From Sphingobacteriaceae bacterium (GTDB taxonomy: Bacteria; Bacteroidota; Bacteroidia; B-17B0; Aurantibacillaceae): 12,888 nucleotides of DNA. Shown piece by piece: positions 6,430 through 12,888 of this stretch; position 1 is the first letter of the stretch; every line of letters begins with the position of its first letter. The notes under the pieces were generated by a model. It ran no database searches. It saw only the letters and a program-made list of their open reading frames with translations, and was not told the DNA's origin. Both the position numbers and the translations under genes were made by a program. Location: the NCBI GenBank assembly GCA_025360355.1, contig JANYCL010000139.1, forward strand, positions 1 to 12,888. The letters run 5' to 3'.

Positions 6430-8303
6430 TGAACAAAGCCTCTGGAAAATCGTTAGAAGAAGTTCACTCTTCAGTTAATACCAGCAGTAAAAGTCGCTGG
6501 CGGAGTTTGTTTGCTTTTTTTGGCCCTGCTTACATGATAAGTGTTGGTTACATGGATCCGGGGAACTGGGCAACAGATATTGCGGGTGGAAGTAAATTTG
6601 GTTACAGTTTGATCTGGGTTTTGTTGATGAGTAATTTAACAGCATTGTTATTGCAAAGTCATTGCGCGCGTTTAGGAATTGTAACCGGAAAAGATCTTGC
6701 GCAAGCCAGTCGGGAAAGTTATCCGCCTCTGGTTAATTTGTTTTTATATGCTTTAGCTGAAATCGCCATTGCTGCTTGTGATCTTGCTGAAGTAATTGGA
6801 ATGGCTATCGGTATTCATTTATTATTTCCGCATGTTTCTTTGGTGATGGGAGTTTGCATTACTGTGCTCGATAGTTTTGTATTATTATTTTTATTGAACC
6901 GGGGAATACGAAAACTTGAAGCGTTTATTATTTCATTGGTATTACTGATCGGCGTTTCGTTTTTTATTCAGCTTACTATAGCTAAACCCGATATCGGTGA
7001 AATAGCAAAAGGAATTATTCCGGGTATTGCAAACGAAGAAGCTTTATATATTGCCATTGGTATTATTGGTGCAACCGTAATGCCGCACAACTTGTACTTG
7101 CACAGTTCACTTGTACAAACCCGAAAATACGACCGTGACACCGCGGGTATTAAAAGAGCGATTAAGTTTAATGTAATTGATAGTACCATCGCTTTAAACT
7201 TAGCATTATTTGTAAACGCAGCTATTTTAATTTTAGCAGCAGCTTCTTTTTATACAAAAGGCATGAATGATGTTTCGGAAATTCAGGATGCACACCGTTT
7301 ACTGGAACCGATGTTGGGAAGCACGCTAGCACCAATATTATTTGCAGTAGCATTAATTGCCGCCGGACAAAGCTCAACGATCACAGGAACATTGGCCGGA
7401 CAAGTTGTAATGGAAGGTTATTTGAATTTACGTTTACAGCCGTGGATCCGGCGTTTATTAACGCGTTTAATTGCCATTGTGCCCGCACTGTTAGTTATTA
7501 TTATAATGGGAGAGAGCAGCACCGGGAAATTATTAATTCTTTCGCAAGTTATTTTAAGTTTGCAATTGGGTTTTGCTATTATTCCTCTGATCCATTTTGT
7601 GAGTGATAAAAACAAAATGCGTGAGTTTGTTATTCCTTTTTGGCAAAAAACTTTGTCGTGGATCGCAGCAATTATTATTATTGGTTTGAACATAAAAATG
7701 GTTTTTACTGAATTAACTTCTTGGATCACAAGTTCAGAGAATGCTATACTTATTAGTTTTACTATTGTGCCTTTATGTTTGTTTTGTGGACTGATGTTGT
7801 TGTATATTATTGTTGTGCCATTTATCCGTAAATATGATTCAGACAAAATTGCAAAATTTCATGGCGACTATATCCCGATCATTTTTTCGGAGGACATTCA
7901 ATACAATACAATTGCCATTTCAGTTGATTTCAGCAGCAGCGATAATAAAGCGATCAATAAAGCTATTGGTCTTGGCGGCACAAAAGCAGAATATTTATTA
8001 GTACACGTTTTAGAAAGCGCCAACGCCGTAGTTTATGGCGAAAATGCTTTTGACATGGAACGCGAGCAAGATTATCAATTTTTAAAACAACACTCCCAGC
8101 AATTATCAGAAAGAGGTTACCGATGTAAAATTGCATTAGGTTACGGAAATCCAAAAACAGCAATTCCAGCCTTAGTTGTAAAAAATAATTGTGATATTCT
8201 TGTTATGGGTACACACGGCCATAAAACCTTTAAGGATATTTTATTAGGCACAACCATCGAAGGTGTTCGTCATAATATTAAAGTGCCTTTGGTGCTTGTT
8301 TAA
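6429..8303 (+). CDS. mntH: NRAMP-family Mn/Fe transporter fused to a C-terminal UspA domain
   Basis: 624 residues. Residues about 27-465 form an inner-membrane NRAMP transporter, which imports Mn(II) (or Fe(II)) with protons. The TM1 motif DPGN (Asp43, Asn46) and the TM6 motif GATVMPHNLYLHS (Ala215, Met218, His220) carry the metal-coordinating positions known from NRAMP structures (Asp, Asn, Ala, Met). After the last helix (about 441-465) a short linker leads to a cytoplasmic universal stress protein domain (about 492-624), starting YNTIAISVDFS and ending VRHNIKVPLVLV. It has an intact ATP-binding signature G-2x-G-9x-G-T (Gly594, Gly597, Gly607, Thr608). Ordinary MntH proteins are about 410-450 residues, so the extra ~160 are the fusion. 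ATG at 6429 overlaps the mntR stop, so the pair is one transcript under the same promoter and operators. The 3' end overlaps the convergent sensor gene by four bases. The transporter call is firm; the nucleotide-sensing role of the tail is inferred. Confidence 0.94.
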   Translation: MNKASGKSLEEVHSSVNTSSKSRWRSLFAFFGPAYMISVGYMDPGNWATDIAGGSKFGYSLIWVLLMSNLTALLLQSHCARLGIVTGKDLAQASRESYPPLVNLFLYALAEIAIAACDLAEVIGMAIGIHLLFPHVSLVMGVCITVLDSFVLLFLLNRGIRKLEAFIISLVLLIGVSFFIQLTIAKPDIGEIAKGIIPGIANEEALYIAIGIIGATVMPHNLYLHSSLVQTRKYDRDTAGIKRAIKFNVIDSTIALNLALFVNAAILILAAASFYTKGMNDVSEIQDAHRLLEPMLGSTLAPILFAVALIAAGQSSTITGTLAGQVVMEGYLNLRLQPWIRRLLTRLIAIVPALLVIIIMGESSTGKLLILSQVILSLQLGFAIIPLIHFVSDKNKMREFVIPFWQKTLSWIAAIIIIGLNIKMVFTELTSWITSSENAILISFTIVPLCLFCGLMLLYIIVVPFIRKYDSDKIAKFHGDYIPIIFSEDIQYNTIAISVDFSSSDNKAINKAIGLGGTKAEYLLVHVLESANAVVYGENAFDMEREQDYQFLKQHSQQLSERGYRCKIALGYGNPKTAIPALVVKNNCDILVMGTHGHKTFKDILLGTTIEGVRHNIKVPLVLV

Positions 8304-11300
8304 GAGCCGGAGAATAACTCAAACGCGAAGAAACAAATATCATCAACCTGTTGTGCTGCGTCTTTCCATTGTAAAAATTCGGTGATCGCATTCTCACATT
8401 CTTCATCAAATGGCATGTCAGGGTATTTTTGCAGAGAATCAATTAAACGCTTGGAAGAGAATTTTTTCATATTCTCACCACCAAACTGATCCTGAATCCC
8501 ATCAGAATGTAAATAGACCCGTAACCCTTTTTCAAAAGAAATTTTTAGCACTTCCAAACGAGGTAGATCTTCATCGTATCCAACCGATTGTAAATTTCCT
8601 TTGTGAGAATGTAATTCATTCCCAATTTTGTAAAGAATAGGCCGGCCTGCACCACAATATTCAACAGTTTTAGACGGGTAATCAATTACGCAGATCGACA
8701 TTACTAATCCTTCAAAATTCTTATTCTCTTCACCTTCAATTTGCGAATCAAAGAACGCTCGTAATTCCAAATTAAGATTTTCTATAATTTCATCCGCTTC
8801 GTAAATTTCTTTGTCAATAATAATCTTATTTAAAAAGGCTTTTGAAATAACAGTTAAAAACGCACCAGGAACGCCATGTCCTGTACAATCAATTAAAAAC
8901 ACAATGGTTTTATGCTTACTCACATTATAAAAACCATAGTAATCTCCACTCACAACATCTTTTGGCTGAAAATAAAGGAACGTTTTTAAATTCTTCTGCA
9001 CATTATTAAGATCGGGTAAAATGTACGACTGAATTTTTTTGGCGTAATTAATGCTGTCTTTTAGATCTTTTAGCACAATTTGCAAATTGTCATTAATTTT
9101 TCCGATCAATTCTTTTTCAGAAAGGATCTCTTCCGTTTTTTGTGCAATGATCTCTTCTAATACCTTTTGTTTCCTTGTTAAACTACGGGTTCTTTCTTTT
9201 ATTAAAAAAACAAATATTACAAACAATGCAGCAACCAAAAAAACGTAAAACCAAATTATTTTCCAGAACGGCTTTTTAATGGTGAATTTGAATTTAACAG
9301 GATTAGAAGTCCATAAACCATCATTATTAGCAGCATAAATCACAAAAGTATATTCGCCGTCTTTTAATTTCGGAAATTTTAATTTTTGTGTTTCATAGTT
9401 TGCAAATTCCCATTTATCAGTATAGCCCTCCAGTCGGTATTTATATTTTACTTTAGTCGGATCTTTTAAACACACTGCAACAAAATCGATCGTTAGATCA
9501 TATGCTTTATAAGGCAAAATGGTATCCTTGAAAAAAGCAACAGAAGAATCATTAAGCGAAATGTTTAAAAAATTTATAAGGGGCTCAACTTCGTTAAAGC
9601 GCTGTTTAGTGGTGTTTATGTTTACGATCCCATTATTAGTGCCAAAAATAATTTCGTTATCTGCTTTATCATAAAAAATAGAATTTTCAATGAACAGTGT
9701 TTGCATTAGATCTGTTGTGCCGTCAATTTTCTCAAAATTTTTCTTGTTTTTATTTTTATAGGAAATACCATTTGAATGACTCACCCAAACGCCGCCTTTA
9801 TAGTCACAAACAATACCATAACCGAAATAGGATTTTAAACCATTGGAAGGATTGTAGTTTTCAAAATTCCTGCCATTATATTTAAAAACACCATCGCCAA
9901 TGGTTGAGATCCAGATGTTCCCGTCTTTATCTTCGCAAACAGCATTGGTATTAAAATTTTTGAGTCCCGGGACTTCGTTAAAACGTTTAACGTCTTTGTA
10001 ATCGTCGATATAGTAAATCAAAGTTCCCGGCGAGCATACCCATAGATGTTTTTTAGTGTCGAGAAAAACAAACCTTACATTATTATGCAGTAAACCGGCT
10101 TCGGTATTTAAAAGTTGATAGGAGTATGTAAAAGGTTTTACAATGTATAAACCGGAGGTTGAGCAGATCAAAATATTTTCACCATCGTTGCTAAGGGAAT
10201 TAATTGAAAGAGTCTGATTGATAGTTTTAAGCGGGATCTTAATTATTTTTTTAAATAAAGTGTCACTTTGAAAAACATTGCCATTTCCGGAAGAAAAGAA
10301 AAAATTATTTTTAAAGTACATCAGGCAATTAATGTTTTTGTTTGAAAGCAAAGGATTGGAAATAAAATTTATTTGGTTACCGTCAAAATACCCGATCCCT
10401 TTATTGGAAGCAAGCACAAGCTTGCCGTGAAATTTTAAAGAGGAATTAACTGATAATTTTTCATTTTCACTCGAAATAAAACTGTGACTGTAAAGTTCAT
10501 TATTTAATTGTTGTAAGCCGTTGCCATACGTGCCAATTAATAAGTTATCCTCGCGATCGATAAAAAGACATTGAACGGCGTCTGAATTCAAACCATTTTT
10601 AATAGTATAATTTTGAATGACACCAGTTTCAGGATTTATTTTATATAATCCGTTATCTGTAGAGGAAACATAAATGTTTGAAAACCTGTCGGGTGTTAAT
10701 TTTGTAAAGGAGGAGCCGGGATTCTTGGTAATTTTAAATGTATCAACTGATGTAAACTTGCCATCATTACTTAATCTCAAAACTCCAAAGGAGTTATCGG
10801 CAACAATAATATTTTGGGTTGATAAACTTAATTTCATCAAAGCTGCGTCAACCAAAGTGATCTTACGTGTTAAGTTATATTTTTTACCCTCCAGATCTTT
10901 TATTTTCATAGTGTAAATTCCATCTGGCTTCAACATTAAAATTTCACCGTTTTGAATGAATACGTTTAGTACTTCATTAAACAGTTCGTTTTCGATATTA
11001 GTGTAAGCTCCGCTTTGTTCGTTATACAAGATCAGCCCGACATTCTTTTTTAATAAAAGATAATTGTTTGTTGAAATTTCAAGGATCTGAATTATCCTGG
11101 CCGAGACTTCCTCTTTGAATTTTATATTTTGAATGGTGTTGTTGTTTCTGATAATAGCCACGCCTCCGTCAGTATGTCCGGTCCAGATCTTATTTTCATG
11201 ATCGACGTAGATAGAGGTTACTAAATTATTAGGAAGACCATTTTCTACTTTAAACGATTTAAATTTATTTCCATCAAACGAAGCTAAACCATTACCGGTT

Positions 11301-11452
11301 GCAACAAACAAGAATCCGTTTTTATCTTGTGTAATATCGTTAATGAAAGATTGTGGAAGGCCATCATCTTCGGTATAATTTTTAAGAGTATATACCTGCG
11401 AAAAAACCGTTGTGGCAAGGAAGCATAAAATAAAAAGGATTCTGTTTTTCAT
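8300..11452 (-). CDS. Two-component-regulator-propeller sensor with SpoIIE/PP2C phosphatase output
   Basis: 1050 residues. Order: signal peptide (1-19); periplasmic Reg_prop beta-propeller region (about 20-620) with repeats such as DGLPQSFINDITQDKNGFLF, NGLPNNLVTSIYVDHENKIW, NGLNSDAVQCLFIDREDNLL and AVCEDKDGNIWISTIGDGVF; Y_Y_Y domain (about 645-727, YKYRLEGYTDKWEF...YTFVIYAANNDGLW); one membrane helix (about 732-751); cytoplasmic coiled coil (755-805); SpoIIE-type PP2C phosphatase (about 805-1045). Metal-site acidic residues are visible: Asp837 (VVSGDYYG), Asp855 (DCTGHGVPGAF), Asp984 (SDGIQDQ) and Asp1037/1038 (VDDI). There is no histidine kinase, receiver or DNA-binding domain, so output should be dephosphorylation of a Ser/Thr-phosphorylated protein, by analogy an anti-sigma-factor antagonist. 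This architecture is known in Bacteroidota; ligand and target are not encoded here. It starts 11 bases after the secreted-protein gene, so is probably co-transcribed. It converges with mntH. Confidence 0.93.
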   Translation of the reverse strand: MKNRILFILCFLATTVFSQVYTLKNYTEDDGLPQSFINDITQDKNGFLFVATGNGLASFDGNKFKSFKVENGLPNNLVTSIYVDHENKIWTGHTDGGVAIIRNNNTIQNIKFKEEVSARIIQILEISTNNYLLLKKNVGLILYNEQSGAYTNIENELFNEVLNVFIQNGEILMLKPDGIYTMKIKDLEGKKYNLTRKITLVDAALMKLSLSTQNIIVADNSFGVLRLSNDGKFTSVDTFKITKNPGSSFTKLTPDRFSNIYVSSTDNGLYKINPETGVIQNYTIKNGLNSDAVQCLFIDREDNLLIGTYGNGLQQLNNELYSHSFISSENEKLSVNSSLKFHGKLVLASNKGIGYFDGNQINFISNPLLSNKNINCLMYFKNNFFFSSGNGNVFQSDTLFKKIIKIPLKTINQTLSINSLSNDGENILICSTSGLYIVKPFTYSYQLLNTEAGLLHNNVRFVFLDTKKHLWVCSPGTLIYYIDDYKDVKRFNEVPGLKNFNTNAVCEDKDGNIWISTIGDGVFKYNGRNFENYNPSNGLKSYFGYGIVCDYKGGVWVSHSNGISYKNKNKKNFEKIDGTTDLMQTLFIENSIFYDKADNEIIFGTNNGIVNINTTKQRFNEVEPLINFLNISLNDSSVAFFKDTILPYKAYDLTIDFVAVCLKDPTKVKYKYRLEGYTDKWEFANYETQKLKFPKLKDGEYTFVIYAANNDGLWTSNPVKFKFTIKKPFWKIIWFYVFLVAALFVIFVFLIKERTRSLTRKQKVLEEIIAQKTEEILSEKELIGKINDNLQIVLKDLKDSINYAKKIQSYILPDLNNVQKNLKTFLYFQPKDVVSGDYYGFYNVSKHKTIVFLIDCTGHGVPGAFLTVISKAFLNKIIIDKEIYEADEIIENLNLELRAFFDSQIEGEENKNFEGLVMSICVIDYPSKTVEYCGAGRPILYKIGNELHSHKGNLQSVGYDEDLPRLEVLKISFEKGLRVYLHSDGIQDQFGGENMKKFSSKRLIDSLQKYPDMPFDEECENAITEFLQWKDAAQQVDDICFFAFELFSGS

Positions 11453-11463
11453 TACCAGATTTC

Positions 11464-12417
11464 TTATTTCGTAACTTTAATTTTGTATTTGTATTTTGGC
11501 ACACCGCCAATAGGTACGGCATAAAAGGGTAGAGTAGCACCGTATTGATTCGTAATGAAAACTGTTATATTATTATTCTTAACAGGTTTTTTCTTAATGA
11601 ACTGCACATCTAATGAAGTATTTAATTCCTCAGGTTCAATTTTATGTTCTGAGACTTCCCAGTTAAGTGATTTTTTGAGAATGCTTTCGTCGCCTTTTTT
11701 CGCAACAGAAATAATTCTGATCAATCCTTCTTCATCATAATCGTATACGTTTACGTGCACCGATATAATTCCTTTTGCAACAAATGGATAAAGATGACAG
11801 AGAGTAAGTTCTTTGTCATACGAACGAAAACAATATTCGTAAGTGAAAATATTACCGCCGTCTACTTTTACATTATCATCTTTAGAAGACGATAAACTTA
11901 ATTTATATAAATTTCCGTCATCGCCATCCAAGCCTTCAACCACTAATTTAAAAATGTAACCTCCTAATTCGGTTTGTAATTCACCTTCAAGGGGATTGAT
12001 TGGGCCGAATGTGTACCAGTTATCATCAAATGTTGCGTCGTCACCAAAAGTTTTAGTGTAAAGTAATGAACCGCTGTTATAATTTCCTGTGGGGTCTGTT
12101 TTTTTGGCGTCATCAGAACTGTGCGCGCCTTTACCGCCATATAAACTGAATTTTGTTTTTGAATTAAAACCACCGCGGTTCTCGTCTAATTTCCCTCCGT
12201 TATTGGCATCGAAAATGCGAATAAAAAAAGGTGTTTTTATTTCCTGCGGCAGTGTGAAAAAATAGATCTGAATATTATCATCATCTCCCCAAGTTTTATC
12301 GGCATTTTTACTAAAAGTAACCAGATAAGGAATGTTCTCGTCGGTTGAGGGCATTATTTGGGAGAACAACGAATTAAAAGTGAGAAGGAGTGCGAGTACG
12401 GGGATGTTTTTTCTCAT
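11464..12417 (-). CDS. Secreted protein of unknown family, sensor-operon partner
   Basis: 317 residues; not recognised with confidence. A Sec signal peptide (MRKNIPVLALLLTFNSLFSQ) predicts export. The mature protein looks all-beta. Its N-terminal half is rich in Asp, Gly and Asn (TWGDDDNIQIYFFTLP, RIFDANNGGKLDENRGGF at 67-84, FSLYGGKG, EGLDGDDGNLYKL), which might bind Ca2+, although no exact EF-hand or RTX repeat is seen. A single Cys pair (Cys196, Cys207) could form a disulfide. The C-terminal half ends in an Ig-like stretch (NNNITVFITNQYGATLPFYAVP) with no membrane anchor or lipobox. It lies 36 bases after the SPOR gene, 11 bases before the propeller sensor gene, and directly after a perfect inverted repeat. 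The position suggests it works in the same envelope pathway, perhaps as ligand or co-receptor of the sensor; that is inference. Confidence 0.85.
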   Translation of the reverse strand: MRKNIPVLALLLTFNSLFSQIMPSTDENIPYLVTFSKNADKTWGDDDNIQIYFFTLPQEIKTPFFIRIFDANNGGKLDENRGGFNSKTKFSLYGGKGAHSSDDAKKTDPTGNYNSGSLLYTKTFGDDATFDDNWYTFGPINPLEGELQTELGGYIFKLVVEGLDGDDGNLYKLSLSSSKDDNVKVDGGNIFTYEYCFRSYDKELTLCHLYPFVAKGIISVHVNVYDYDEEGLIRIISVAKKGDESILKKSLNWEVSEHKIEPEELNTSLDVQFIKKKPVKNNNITVFITNQYGATLPFYAVPIGGVPKYKYKIKVTK

Positions 12418-12420
12418 AGT

Positions 12421-12442
12421 TTACAGTGCATTTTCACTGTAA
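12421..12442. repeat. Perfect 8-bp inverted repeat (TTACAGTG-N6-CACTGTAA) before the secreted-protein start
   Basis: Arms 12421-12428 and 12435-12442 are exactly complementary around the loop CATTTT. On the minus-strand transcript the hairpin ends three bases before ATG 12417, in the 36-base gap after the SPOR gene. No U-run follows, so it is not a standard terminator. It could be an operator or an RNA hairpin covering the translation start. Confidence 0.6.
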
Positions 12443-12453
12443 TAATAGCCTTA

Positions 12454-12888
12454 TTAATTTTTATTTACAACAAAAATTCCCTTTTGTTCCAGATTTTCGA
12501 TATAAATCCGTTTTCCCTTATAAAATACCGATACAAATGCATCGGATTGACCCGATTTTACCACTTTTTTGTTCAATTCAAATGCTTCTCCAAGCGTTTT
12601 AAAACTTCCTCCAACAGTTACCCGAACTACGCCGTCTCCTAAAGTTTCTGTTTCTATAGAACCAAATTGGTTTAAACGTGGGAAATTAAAATTTTTGCGA
12701 TATTTAAATACAGCGATCTGAACTTTAAATTCTAAACCGTCGGCACTAATGTTACCGTATTTTTTTGCGTATAATTCCGATTTCTTTTGGATGTTTGTGC
12801 GCGCAACAAATTCAGTACTCACTTCGTTATTTGTAAACGTGTTGTCGTAAGAATTATTCGTTTCAGAATTTACTTCAGAAGTTTTAAA
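12454..12888 (-). CDS. SPOR-like domain protein, C-terminal part (N-terminus beyond the window)
   Basis: The frame is open from the stop TAA at 12454-12456 to the window edge (144 codons visible). A GTG at 12822 could serve as a start, but the 22 codons to its right are also open and read as a Ser/Asn/Thr/Glu-rich linker, so the gene almost certainly begins outside. The visible part is a linker, then a SPOR-like domain (visible residues about 51-135): DGLEFKVQIAVFKYRKNFNF, GSIETETLGDGVVRVTVGGS, FKTLGEAFELNKKVVKSG, DAFVSVFYKGKRIYIENL. This is the Bacteroidota form of the sequence, in which KVQIxxF opens and DAFVxxFYxGKRI closes the fold. SPOR domains bind peptidoglycan with denuded glycan strands, usually at division sites or in envelope complexes. 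It is probably first or second in an operon with the secreted protein and the propeller-phosphatase. Confidence 0.82.
   Translation of the reverse strand, partial: FKTSEVNSETNNSYDNTFTNNEVSTEFVARTNIQKKSELYAKKYGNISADGLEFKVQIAVFKYRKNFNFPRLNQFGSIETETLGDGVVRVTVGGSFKTLGEAFELNKKVVKSGQSDAFVSVFYKGKRIYIENLEQKGIFVVNKN

Noticed and set aside
7418..7846. 142-codon minus-strand frame inside the transporter
   Set aside because: It is antisense to conserved NRAMP helices, has no recognisable domain, and its low-complexity Ile-rich product is what reversed membrane-protein codons give.
12421..12442. Rho-independent terminator for the SPOR gene
   Set aside because: The stem is AT-containing, no U-run follows on the minus strand, and it abuts the next start codon.
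12358..12642. 94-codon plus-strand frame over the SPOR/secreted-protein junction
   Set aside because: It is antisense to two supported genes, has no promoter or family match, and its Phe/Lys/Ser-rich composition is typical of a shadow frame.
12454..12822. Complete SPOR gene starting at GTG 12822
   Set aside because: The frame stays open for 22 more codons to the window edge with linker-like composition and no stop, so the gene is partial.

Overview
The window is AT-rich, densely coded DNA from a member of the Bacteroidota. The evidence is the gene content (Reg_prop/Y_Y_Y sensor, Bacteroidota-style SPOR-domain protein, BNR/VPS10-like secreted protein, DUF2147 protein), two promoters of the TTG-N19/20-TAnnTTTG type typical of that phylum, few Shine-Dalgarno sequences, and TAA as the stop of all eight genes whose ends are visible. 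No tRNA, rRNA, CRISPR array, insertion sequence or phage gene was seen. The only gene-free stretch of note is the ~200-base divergent region at 5565-5763.

Left block (1-5564, minus strand, read right to left): a large secreted BNR/Asp-box repeat protein, a GNAT acetyltransferase, a DUF2147 secreted protein and a multi-spanning GT-C type glycosyltransferase cut by the window edge. Gaps are only 9, 3 and 18 bases, so this looks like one transcription unit driven by a consensus promoter at 5582-5611. The first gene carries an in-frame TAG at 4794-4796, exactly where an Asp-box repeat should have its tryptophan. It is a one-base lesion (TGG to TAG), a sequencing error, or a suppressed stop.

Middle block (5710-8303, plus strand): a DtxR/MntR-family metalloregulator overlaps by one base (TAATG) an NRAMP Mn/Fe transporter that carries a C-terminal universal stress protein (UspA) domain with an intact ATP-binding motif. 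Two DtxR-box-like sites 22 bp apart flank the -33 element and fill the spacer of the regulator's promoter, suggesting metal-dependent autorepression of the whole pair. The promoter lies so close to the ATG that the mRNA may be leaderless.

Right block (8300-12888, minus strand): a SPOR-domain protein (N-terminus beyond the window), a secreted protein of unknown family, and a 1050-residue membrane sensor with a periplasmic beta-propeller, a Y_Y_Y domain, one membrane helix, a coiled coil and a cytoplasmic SpoIIE/PP2C phosphatase. They appear to form an operon in which an envelope signal is read outside and passed on by dephosphorylating a cytoplasmic protein. A perfect 8-bp inverted repeat sits three bases before the start of the middle gene. 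The sensor and transporter genes converge with a 4-base overlap and no room for a terminator.
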